Positions 18,601-25,737 of a stretch of DNA of 64,000 bases are shown piece after piece (within the stretch, counting starts at the first letter, position 1; every line of letters starts with the position of its first letter). The DNA lies in NCBI GenBank assembly GCA_020636445.1, contig JACJXV010000013.1, positions 1-64,000 on the forward strand, read 5' to 3'. Source of the stretch: Lewinellaceae bacterium (GTDB taxonomy: Bacteria > Bacteroidota > Bacteroidia > Chitinophagales > Saprospiraceae). The notes beneath the pieces were generated by a model, which had not been told where the DNA came from, did not search any database, and saw nothing but the letters and a program-made list of their open reading frames with translations. The position numbers and the translations under genes were made by a program.

Positions 18601-21183
18601 CAGAGTGATAGCTGGGGGCTGGAACTGAAATGCGATGCGGAACCCGTGAAATTACCCTGCTTCCCAGCGCAGTCTGGGTCCGTAGATTTGGTGGGTAAAT
18701 TGCTGTGCAAGCCGGATTCCTGTGAAGCGGATAGTAAACTTACCTGGACATTGTCCCAGGCCGGTGGACCTGCCATCGCCACCGGAAGTGAAGTGGTAAG
18801 TGGGGGTATGTTCAATTTCCCACTTCCACTTGATCAGTGCAAACCGGGAACCTACGAGGTAACACTGGTAGGCCACTGCGGACAGGAAACCTGCCGTTGT
18901 GTAATTCGCTTCACCATTCCTGATGATTGCTGTAAGGACTGCGAATGCAAGGGATTTGAAAACCTTACGCTAGGTTACGGAGGTAAGAAGATCGAAGTGA
19001 AGTGTGGTGTAGACCCCGTGATGCTTGCTTGCCCGATAGGTAACCTTTCTTTAAGCGGAGACTTCCTATGTTCGGTGGTGGCAGGATGTGACCAAAGCCT
19101 GGATTGGGTCTTGCTTAATCAAGCCGGTGGCACGCTTGCCAGTGGTTCAGCTACTACACTCCCGGGGTTTGGCATTGCGATCAATGCTACTTTGATCAGC
19201 ACGCCAGGGTTGTATACCCTCTCCCTGACGGGGCATTGCGGAACCAGTACCTGTGCTTGTCGGATTCGTTTCATAGTACCGGAATGTCCAACGGGATTGA
19301 GTTGTGATTCACTGATGGCGACAATTAAGTATGCCGGCGTGGTTAATAATAAAGATTGTTGCTGGACGATTTCGGTGAAGAATGCCTATCCGTCCAACAC
19401 GATTCAGTCGATCCAGTTGGGTAATCTCACCGATGCTCAGTTTGACCTGGTGCAGGTACCAGCGGGTTGGACGGCAACACTGGTTGGTGGAAAATGGGTA
19501 ATCACCAAAACAAGTTCGACTTTCATACCACCTGGAACCTATCCAAACCTGATTACGGTATGCTTGCGCAACCGCACCGCACCGGTGCAGAGTTTCACCC
19601 TGGAGTGGTTATATGGTACACCCGGAGCGGTAAGTCAGTTAATTTGCCCTACTAAATTCACTACCGACTGTCCTGAAAGCGGTCCATGTAAATGTGGTGG
19701 CTACCGCGACCTGACCATGACTATGGGCAACCTGCAATACCATCCCAAATGTGGAGATAAGCCATTTAAGTTGGGTTGTCCGGCCAGTGATATCAAAATC
19801 ACAGGGCAGTTCCTCTGTGAGGGCAGTGCCGACTGTGCCAAAAACCTCTCCTGGAAATTAGTTGCTCCGAACGGAACAGTGACTACCGGGACGGTGACCG
19901 GAACGTTAAACATCAGCTTAAGCCTGCCTCAATCCTTGCTTAGCCAGCCAGGGATGTACACACTAGGGTTACTGGGGCAATGCGGGGATGATAAGTGCGT
20001 TTGTAAGATTCGCTTCGTCGTGCCGAAATGCCCGGTTCGGGAATGCTCCTGTGAGGATTACGCCAAGGATGTAGCTGCCGGGTTCTCCGTACAGTATGTG
20101 CTGCCTAATACACCAAACACCTGCTTGCTGCGACGGGTAACCCCCGTAGCCCTTGATCCTTGTGATCAGGTCCGCTGGACCCTGGATGGCGCTGTGGTTA
20201 CACCAACGATGGTAGGTAGCCTGAATTCGGTCATCAACTTCCTTACTCCTGGTAAACACGTCTTGTGTATGGAAGTAAAACGTACCGATCCGGTTACAGG
20301 TAAGACCTGTGAGCCTTTGCTCCGCTATTGTGATACGATTGCCATAAACTGTACTACACCGATAAGTACTCCAACTACTTGTCCGGAAACCGTGCTGAAA
20401 AATGGAACCTTCCTCGATGGCGCTGTTGCCGGTTACCTGGGTGAAGGCGGTGCTTTGACACAGTGGAAACAGCACAGTGGAATCCCGCTGGTTTGCACGG
20501 GCCCTGGCTATCAGTCGGATGCGACCGTAGTGCTTAGCGGTGATCGCGATACCCGTGATGCCCTTTATCTACCGGTCATGCTAACCTCCGGCAAAATGTA
20601 CCAACTGACCTTCGCTGTTCGGGCCTGGGATCCTTGTGGTGCCGGATGCCTGGACAATCAGCCACTAGGCCGACTGAAGGTAACTGCTCATACCGATAAT
20701 AATGGGTTAGGAGAATCAGAGCTGATCGGAGCCTATTTGCAAGTTGCTGCGGACGAGGGGTGGCTATACCTTACCTTACCTGTCTGGAAGGCAACCCGCG
20801 ACTACCGCTCCATCGTGGTAGAAGTGGATAATGACCTTCCTGGAACCGGAGGTGACGGCAACCGAACCTTCCTCGAGATTGACGATATCTGCCTGACTCC
20901 GGTAGTTCCAACCGCTACCCGTGAACGGCTATTGGAAAATTCCGTTAGTGTTTTCCCAAACCCAACGACAGATGCTGTCCTGGTTCGCTTCGGCGAGCCA
21001 ACGCAAGGGGTGCTCACCCTGCACCTGCGGGATCTGTGGGGCCGAACGGTACGCCAGGAAGTATTGGATTCAGGTACACTGGATTACCGCATGGAAATGG
21101 GTGCCTTGCCATCAGGTATTTACCTTCTGGAAATCCATAACAACCAAGGGCAGGCTTACCGCCAACGTGTGGTAAAACAATAA
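12613..21183 (+). CDS. giant secreted leishmanolysin-like metalloprotease with Cys-rich repeats and T9SS sorting domain
   Basis: 2856 aa starting at the ATG of MNPLNIS (an in-frame TTG lies at 12589). An N-terminal signal/anchor helix (about 12-32) is followed by a PKD-type domain (about 55-130) and an HYR-type domain. The zinc motif HEATHALGF is at residue 407, a probable third ligand in SHLED at 507, and a Met-turn YYVM at 526, the spaced-ligand layout of M8 leishmanolysin-like peptidases. Then come a VLAND-type Ig domain and three jelly-roll-like modules (NLVRNPGF and similar, near 14660, 18040 and 20390). Cys-rich repeat type 1 is near 15525, 16250 and 19300; type 2 (C-x-C-x-[KGD]) starts at 16981, 17320, 17665, 18565, 18940 and 19687, with a possible degenerate copy at 20044. 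The C terminus (from about 20940, VFPNPTTDAVLV) is a type-A T9SS signal. Substrate unknown. A strong terminator follows. Confidence 0.85.
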   Translation: MNPLNISPAFRKSLLGISAVVLVAVAITAIANNLPQRAIHWLAGPPQVTTAVVACKADFSVTINPCGKVTFDNASEGNGLKYTWNFGDQSPESGEVNPMHQFAKDGEYRVCLTITDGECRDQICKSVRVVIKDLPSPVVSCKEIVAIAPYGAAGTHVTFETAAPGSGVTWSYLPASGTFFPLGVTEVTKTATDACGRSASCRFIVMVEAGEPNDSIQAPPNRSPGGVMEDVLDRFGNRYRLDDVVITQKSGQILCTSSGYFDLYFEPGCGMDGSSATEIARRNVLCQLFADLSNFIVPVNPSTKVNIWIRDIAAFSPPPGVLGLASSYYVMPSGAAPAGGIADNQIWKTINSGVDAYVGVGSPLNSSGGSGFFHGVMAFNFGSFNWHTNLPVTTAAGLYDLYAVALHEATHALGFASLIDVSGQSKFGASLPYYSRYDLFLRNNAGQPLITNSTACSLYNYQFNPGLSPSILTPNPNLCSDHIVFAGSVNQKVFTSTIWQSGSSLSHLEDTCHVPTPYPDNQYYVMSEANGTGATYMKRSLKPEERLVLCDLGYQVGTSYGNPGQLTNATYAGGTCAGLGVAGVNDGITPTGTYAYATSGTTPITISNVLANDHNAATFECLEVLLGGGTVSTTSGTTFTYTPSSSGAQTVLLRYIPVSSSGKRGNITYVIVRVNNGNCVADPCDLISDPEFDQSAGCGPVYYSNTNYGNLYCWDNLSSSSDLFSRVCTNASAASYTIPNLPGNIYDTWDSNVANLHYMGLWATRSASYEDFESVQTILAAPLIPGQSYTLSFWARMRSPTSPGTNIHVAASPATLAPVSSYSNVLANPNVEVLAPTLPVPGNGQWNYLSTTFTYTGASTLNNLIIGNYPGTTPFPDWKYVYIDNFSLVPASAAVTFTPPTPLCVNQAPVDLAPFASPPGGTFSGPGLTGTVFNPATVGVGIHTVTYSYTNSLGCPGSAFANIQVVNADTCENCCDRNEIIISMVSDDPCCFLLDLVNYCPDEFAGVILDGVGGVQFGSSFTSSTGWVKYQFSSDSILMDAPGTWIPAGTSVSLGTICLDNYSSIPQEIDIIFVDGNYQPTDCRRRIRLECPLVPQDTARCLIPVKGEMTCEDGQYTYTFNVCNYTSPGFTVNYVEIMPAPGFTVTPSVLAIPGGLLPGACTTIPLSVAVTGPGAVAGNNFCFRLAGHDQDITVNPSTMCCTDTTQYCIELPKCCTCEEDLQAVVIPKGNLTGDCCYQLEINNKFCETLTAITSTLLTPGVTYGTVTAQPGWTYGISGGGQSITFQPFPPGNNVPNGLFQLPTFCLNNFGASQLIELKYWGINPASGQGEIICRDTLVLNCPPETVCDTLLNPRLLCLPNGDYQFSFQVMNNSSFTANQIVLLPTTPTVNPIAPIVIPPLAPGATTAILTVVIPASELSGQPQFCLKVKIRDIVSGIEQFCCTNPNVICVPVPECGCTCGKWENFSVTLPNFPAPQQACGKQFTVDLGTTGVLNFNYQCQGGDPCEQQFLVTAVRPFPLPSVSFITSGPTLNLNFPITGTYCVTITPICNGKKCEPCRVCFEVVKPVEKCECGKWSKLFLNDPVNQVSNLIKCDGIYDLECKQNYSLGGMYQCLPVGDQHCEATYNYTLSGPVGFTPVTVTGSPTLNVPLNLSIPGVYTLTILVHCGGQICPCKITFRVKCDQTCTCDKFTDLTITQIRDQIWNLTCNNPELAPLVDCPRPTAPLNVNGTLLCNGCEAAAVNWKLLHVPSNTVTASGTATAPNFSFPLTAAELPLPGRYRLTLEGKCGEEVCRCITEFILPDCGQRDCDCENNLVRNPGFNNGFSFGSMPAPGSINQWVVGTQSPQISNDSCCEAVSVQMWGNQGIGESIRQTGVNFIAGRTYRVRFCARFLDQPNLATKYIRFGFTGANGPVNPFTCGTCDQIGASGNITSSTWTTYTLPDWTPTSNWSDLYVRAFNNNTGDGTVVSWGRIDDICIQDVTPEACVCDKFTGLAIHQSDSWGLELKCDAEPVKLPCFPAQSGSVDLVGKLLCKPDSCEADSKLTWTLSQAGGPAIATGSEVVSGGMFNFPLPLDQCKPGTYEVTLVGHCGQETCRCVIRFTIPDDCCKDCECKGFENLTLGYGGKKIEVKCGVDPVMLACPIGNLSLSGDFLCSVVAGCDQSLDWVLLNQAGGTLASGSATTLPGFGIAINATLISTPGLYTLSLTGHCGTSTCACRIRFIVPECPTGLSCDSLMATIKYAGVVNNKDCCWTISVKNAYPSNTIQSIQLGNLTDAQFDLVQVPAGWTATLVGGKWVITKTSSTFIPPGTYPNLITVCLRNRTAPVQSFTLEWLYGTPGAVSQLICPTKFTTDCPESGPCKCGGYRDLTMTMGNLQYHPKCGDKPFKLGCPASDIKITGQFLCEGSADCAKNLSWKLVAPNGTVTTGTVTGTLNISLSLPQSLLSQPGMYTLGLLGQCGDDKCVCKIRFVVPKCPVRECSCEDYAKDVAAGFSVQYVLPNTPNTCLLRRVTPVALDPCDQVRWTLDGAVVTPTMVGSLNSVINFLTPGKHVLCMEVKRTDPVTGKTCEPLLRYCDTIAINCTTPISTPTTCPETVLKNGTFLDGAVAGYLGEGGALTQWKQHSGIPLVCTGPGYQSDATVVLSGDRDTRDALYLPVMLTSGKMYQLTFAVRAWDPCGAGCLDNQPLGRLKVTAHTDNNGLGESELIGAYLQVAADEGWLYLTLPVWKATRDYRSIVVEVDNDLPGTGGDGNRTFLEIDDICLTPVVPTATRERLLENSVSVFPNPTTDAVLVRFGEPTQGVLTLHLRDLWGRTVRQEVLDSGTLDYRMEMGALPSGIYLLEIHNNQGQAYRQRVVKQ

Positions 21184-21205
21184 TCTGCTTTTCTTAGTAA
21201 ATGAG

Positions 21206-21250
21206 TCATCCCGAATTTTGGCACCGTCCGAAGTTCGGGATGATTTTTTT
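21206..21250 (+). terminator. rho-independent terminator after the giant protease gene
   Basis: The hairpin arms TCATCCCGAA (left) and TTCGGGATGA (right) are followed by seven T (21244-21250), 23 bp after the stop codon. The stem is closely related to the one at 30089-30124 behind the other T9SS giant. Confidence 0.85.
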
Positions 21251-21299
21251 GGCGTGTTGGGTATTGACCCATTGGTGCATTAGCTGTTAGCTTGTTGGC

Positions 21300-21725
21300 A
21301 AAAAATAAACTTTATAAACCGAGCTGGTATAAACCGGTTATCAGTGTGTTAGCTTATTGGGTATTGGCGCGTTGGAAAAAATAAACCCCATAAACCGAGT
21401 GAGCGATAGCGAACGATATAAACTGAGCGAAGCGGCATAAACCGGTTATTAGCGTGTTGGCTGTTGGCGCATTAGCTAAAAAAATAAACCTTAATAAACC
21501 GAACTTGCCCATAGGGGCGAACGCAGTGAGTGGCATAAACCGGTTGTCAGCGTGTTAGCGTTTTGGCAGATAGCGCATTAGCTTGGCAATTCCAAAAAAT
21601 AAACCCTATAAACTGAGTTAGCGAAAGCGAACGGTCATAAACTGAGCGAAGCGGCATAAACCGACTTTGCCCGTCTGGGGCGAACGCAGTGAGTGGCATA
21701 AACCAAGTGAGTGAAAGTGAACGAT
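21300..21725. repeat. intergenic 'AACCGAGCGAACGCAGTGAGCG' repeat cluster A
   Basis: Non-coding stretch built of imperfect copies of 'ATAAACCGAGyGAnnGnAGnGA' words alternating with 'GTGTTGGCGCATTAGC' words (for example CGAACGCAGTGAGTGGCATA at about 21518 and 21690). The same vocabulary recurs at 25310-25640 and 29745-29998. No protein-coding signal. The rest of 21251-21879 shows nothing else; the tricorn-like gene begins at 21880. Confidence 0.8.
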
Positions 21726-21879
21726 CATCACCCCATCACCCCAATTACCAGGGTAATGCCCCCCTTCAAAGCCAATAACCCACCAGAAATTTACCAAAAC
21801 CCCTGCTGCCATCGTATATTGGCAACACACTGGCGTGAGGCCGGTGTTGTGTTCAACTATCTATCAAAAAATGTAACCA

Positions 21880-24800
21880 ATGAAGAAGCTTGTATCTTTG
21901 TTGTGGGTAGCGATGCTGGTAACTCCCGCTGCCTTCAGCCAGTCTACTCTTTTGCTTCGCCACCCGGCTGTAAATCACAATGGAACCCAGGTTGCCTTCT
22001 CCTATCAGGGTGATATCTGGACCGTATCCATGACGGGGGGTAAAGCTACCCGACTCACTATTCATGAGGCTTACGAAAGCAATCCGCTGTTTAGCCCGGA
22101 TGGTAAACAAATTGCCTTTGTAGGTACCCGCTATGGCAACAATGATTTGTTCGTTATGCCAACCGAAGGGGGAATGCCTCGCCGCCTGACCTTTCATTCC
22201 GCCTCCGACAACCTGGCAAGCTGGACCAAGGCTGACCAAATCCTTTTTTCTACCAGCCGGGAGTTTCGGCTGATTGAACGCCCCCAGGAGGTGTATGCAA
22301 TTAATCCGGCAGGGGGAACCGAACAACGGATTATGGATGCGGTAGGCTTTGATCCCATCTATTCACCAAACGGGCGATTCATTGCTTTTGTGCGCGGTGA
22401 TATCAACCCTGTAATGCGGGAAGACTACAAGGGGCCCTCCGATCGCGAGCTTTGGCTGTATGATACACAGTCCGGACAGTACAGCAAATTACCCGGGTTT
22501 GAAACCAATGACATAATGCCGCAATGGGGTGATAACCAGACCCTCTATTTTCTCTCTTCCAACGACGGAACGTATAACCTCTACCGGCTCAAACTGGATG
22601 GAAACGGCAAAGCACAGGGTAGTGCCGAAAAACTAACGAACTATCGGGATGAATCGATTCGCCACTATAGCCTTTCGGCAGATGGGCAAACCATCGTCTT
22701 TGAAAAAGATATGAACCTGTATACCATGAAGGCAGGCAAAGGGAGTGGCCAACGGATCAATATCCAGATATCTGCCGATGAGCGCTTCGATGCCAAAGAG
22801 TCCGAGACTATGACCAGCGGAGGTAGCGATCTTACGCTTTCACCTAATGGCAAGTTGATGGCCTTTACAGTACGCGGAGAAGTTTTTGTAAAAGAAGCAG
22901 ATAAAGAAAATAGTCGGAGTGTCAACATTTCCAACCACCCTTATCGCGATATGGACCCGGTTTGGTTAAGTGACTCTACCTTGCTTTTTACTTCCGATCG
23001 GGCCGATGGCAATTTTGATTTTTATCTGGCTCGCTCGACGGATGCTACTGAAAAAAGCTTATTTAAATCCCTGAAGCGCGAAGTGATTCGACTCTCGCAA
23101 ACACCCGGTGATGAATCCAGCCCGGTAGTATCCCCCGACGGCAAGAAATTAGCCTACCTGCGGGGGCGTGGAGCGCTCGTAGTAGCGGAGATTAAGCCTG
23201 AAGGAGGCTTAATGAATGAAATCGTCCTTCACGATGGCTGGAATGCACCCAATGGGGTAGCCTGGAGCCCGGATAGCAAGTGGCTAGCCTACTCCCAAAC
23301 GGATCTGTATTTCAATCAGGAAGTATTTATCCACGCTGCCGATAACTCCCAGGGGCCGGTCAATGTGACTATGCACCCACGCTATGATGGCCAGCCCGTC
23401 TGGAGTGCCGATGGTTCCAAACTAGGCTTTATTTCAGCCCGGAATAACCGCAATAATGACGTTTGGTTTGTTTGGTTGAAACAAGCTGACTGGGAAAAAG
23501 AGAATCGGGACTGGGAAGAAAAGGAAGAACCGGCAAAGTCTGACAAGAAAAATAATAAAGAAGAGGTTACCCCTATTCAAATTGATTTCCCGAACATCCA
23601 CGAACGCCTGGTCCAGGTAACGAGTTTTCCCGGTGAGGAAAGCGGAATTGCTATCGCTAAAGACGGGGAAACATTTTACTACACCGGCTCCAGTAGCACG
23701 GCCCAGGGACGCGACTTGTACAGCATCAAATGGAATGGCCGCGACCTCAAAGAACTCACGAAAGGAGGGGCAAACCCTGGCCAGGTGAGCATGGATCGTG
23801 AAGGAAAATACCTCTATTTTACCCGCGGAAGAGGTTTCGCCCGGATCAATATCGCAAACTCCCAGCAAGAAAGTTTGCCTTATTCGGCCCGAATGGAAAT
23901 CAACTACCTGGCCGAGCGGGAGCAAGTATTTGAAGAAGCCTGGCGTACCATCCGGGATGGTTTCTATGATCCTAATTTCCATGGGTACGACTGGAATGCG
24001 CTGCGAACCAAATATCGGGATCGCTGTATTCAGGCTTCAACGAACCAGGACTTCTATGATATGTTCAACCTCCTCCTGGGAGAATTGAACGCCAGCCACA
24101 TGCGGATGTCGGGTCCGGACCGGGAAGAAACCCAGCGCGAGTCGACGGGCTTATTGGGTGCGGAACTGCTTCCAACAGCAAAAGGGATGGAAGTTGTCCG
24201 GGTTATTCCGGGAGCACCTGCGGATAAGTCGGCGAGCAAGCTAATGGCTGGGGATGTGCTTACCGCCATTAATGGGACTGCCATCCAGGCCAAGACCAGC
24301 AACTTTTATGACCAGCTAAGTGGATTGACAAATGAGAAGGTTTTGCTAACGGTTATGGGAACCGATGGAAGCACCCGGGAGGTGGTTATTCGCCCAACCA
24401 ATAGTCTGAGTACTAACCTGTATCAAGAGTGGGTGGATCAGCGTAAAGCATTGGTGGAGAAATATTCAAAAGGGCGCCTGGGGTATATCCACATCCGCGG
24501 CATGGACCAGCCTAGTTTCGAGGTAGTCGAACGGGAATTTACGGCTGCCGGCTATGGCAAAGATGGTATAATCATTGATGTACGCTATAACGGCGGCGGA
24601 TCGACTACCGACTACCTGATGGCTGTGCTGAATTACAAACAACACGCCTATACTATTCCCCGTGGGGCTAGTGATAACCTGGAAAAAGATAAACTCAAGT
24701 TTCGCGAGTACTATCCGGTGGGTGAACGCCTGGTTTTCGCTGCCTGGTTAAAGCCTTCCATTGCCTTGTGTAATGAAGGGAGCTATTCCAATGCGGAAAT

Positions 24801-25083
24801 CTTCTCACATGCTTATAAGCACTTGGGCATTGGCAAGCTGGTAGGCCAGCCCACCAATGGGTCGGTCATCTCTACCGGCGGACGCAGTTTGCTCGATGGG
24901 TCTTTCGTGCGGCTACCCGGTCGGGGTTGGTACACGAAAGCTACCGATAAGAACCAGGAACTTGGGCCAGCTATTCCCGACATTATCGTGGCCAATAGCC
25001 CCGACTGGATTGCGAAAGGTACTGACGCCCAGCTGCAAGCGGCGGTGGATGCTCTGCTGAAGGATATCGATAGCCAGAAATAA
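21880..25083 (+). CDS. tricorn-like S41 family protease (periplasmic)
   Basis: 1067 aa. A signal peptide (MKKLVSLLWVAMLVTPAAFS, cleavage near residue 21) is followed by WD40/PD40-like beta-propeller repeats (SPDGKQIAFVGTR, SADGQTIVFEKD, SPDSKWLAYSQ and others, about 30-540), a linker rich in Lys/Glu (about 545-570), a second short propeller-like part, a PDZ domain (about 760-850, GAELLPTAKGMEVVRVIPG), and an S41 catalytic domain. The latter has IIDVRYNGGGSTTDY (about 905-919) and NEGSYSNAEIF (965-975), which carries the nucleophile serine. Homologues degrade peptides. The N-terminal export signal places this one in the periplasm or outside. It stands alone, closed by a terminator. Confidence 0.92.
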   Translation: MKKLVSLLWVAMLVTPAAFSQSTLLLRHPAVNHNGTQVAFSYQGDIWTVSMTGGKATRLTIHEAYESNPLFSPDGKQIAFVGTRYGNNDLFVMPTEGGMPRRLTFHSASDNLASWTKADQILFSTSREFRLIERPQEVYAINPAGGTEQRIMDAVGFDPIYSPNGRFIAFVRGDINPVMREDYKGPSDRELWLYDTQSGQYSKLPGFETNDIMPQWGDNQTLYFLSSNDGTYNLYRLKLDGNGKAQGSAEKLTNYRDESIRHYSLSADGQTIVFEKDMNLYTMKAGKGSGQRINIQISADERFDAKESETMTSGGSDLTLSPNGKLMAFTVRGEVFVKEADKENSRSVNISNHPYRDMDPVWLSDSTLLFTSDRADGNFDFYLARSTDATEKSLFKSLKREVIRLSQTPGDESSPVVSPDGKKLAYLRGRGALVVAEIKPEGGLMNEIVLHDGWNAPNGVAWSPDSKWLAYSQTDLYFNQEVFIHAADNSQGPVNVTMHPRYDGQPVWSADGSKLGFISARNNRNNDVWFVWLKQADWEKENRDWEEKEEPAKSDKKNNKEEVTPIQIDFPNIHERLVQVTSFPGEESGIAIAKDGETFYYTGSSSTAQGRDLYSIKWNGRDLKELTKGGANPGQVSMDREGKYLYFTRGRGFARINIANSQQESLPYSARMEINYLAEREQVFEEAWRTIRDGFYDPNFHGYDWNALRTKYRDRCIQASTNQDFYDMFNLLLGELNASHMRMSGPDREETQRESTGLLGAELLPTAKGMEVVRVIPGAPADKSASKLMAGDVLTAINGTAIQAKTSNFYDQLSGLTNEKVLLTVMGTDGSTREVVIRPTNSLSTNLYQEWVDQRKALVEKYSKGRLGYIHIRGMDQPSFEVVEREFTAAGYGKDGIIIDVRYNGGGSTTDYLMAVLNYKQHAYTIPRGASDNLEKDKLKFREYYPVGERLVFAAWLKPSIALCNEGSYSNAEIFSHAYKHLGIGKLVGQPTNGSVISTGGRSLLDGSFVRLPGRGWYTKATDKNQELGPAIPDIIVANSPDWIAKGTDAQLQAAVDALLKDIDSQK

Positions 25084-25092
25084 AACCTGATC

Positions 25093-25129
25093 TTTTGCCG
25101 GGATGATTAACACTGTCATCCCGGCAAAA
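25093..25129 (+). terminator. terminator after the tricorn-like gene
   Basis: Perfect 14-bp stem, TTTTGCCGGGATGA / TCATCCCGGCAAAA, with a 9-base loop, 10 bp after the stop codon. The A/T ends of the stem supply the T run. Confidence 0.85.
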
Positions 25130-25205
25130 TGGATTACCTGCCAGTAGCGTTCACCGAAGACTGGCGTGTTGGATTTTAGCGTGTTGGCGCGTTTGCTCCC
25201 TTATT

Positions 25206-25545
25206 CGTTGGAATCTTCATATTCCATACGAGCTATTGGCCGGTCTCCTGACCGGCGGAACATGATAACTCATGGTGTGTTGGCGCATTAGCTTCAATTT
25301 CAGCCCGTCAACCCCATAAACCGAGCGAACGCAGTGAGCGATATAAATTGGTTATCACTGCGTTAGTGTATTGGAAAAAAATAAACCTCATAAACTGAGT
25401 GAGCCTTAGCGAACGATATAAACCGAGCAAAGCGGCATAAACTAGTCCTGCGTATTGGCTTTTGGCAAAAAAGAATCCTCGTAAACCGAACGAGCGCAGT
25501 AAGCGATATAAACCGGATGAGCGATAGCGAACGCTTAGGAAGCTG
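25206..25545. repeat. direct repeat flanking the decayed island, copy A
   Basis: From the hairpin GGAATCTTCATATTCC (25210) through CCGGTCTCCTGACCGG (25240-25255) to 'gcgcagtaagcgatata' (about 25530), this segment matches 29640-29998 almost base for base. The main difference is a roughly 55-60-bp extra piece in the second copy. Both copies have the same orientation. Between them lie only pseudogenes and degenerate sequence. The remaining bases to 25737 hold more repeat words and no gene. Confidence 0.85.
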
Positions 25546-25737
25546 GGTATCAAACCAGTTAAATTCTCTTAGCGCATTGGTTATTTGCTTCAATTCCAAA
25601 AAAATAAGCCTTATAAACCAAATCGGGCGAACGCAGTGTGTGGTGTGAATTGGTTATCAGTACGTTAGAGTATTTGGGTCTATTCCTGAAATAAGTTGAT
25701 ACCTAAAAAGGTCAACTTGTGAAAAAATCAGGAAGGC

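Noticed and set aside
25693..25718. Terminator for the dead receptor gene
   Set aside because: A hairpin AAGTTGATACCT / AGGTCAACTT exists but has a bulge and no clear T run on the minus strand, so it is not listed as a feature.
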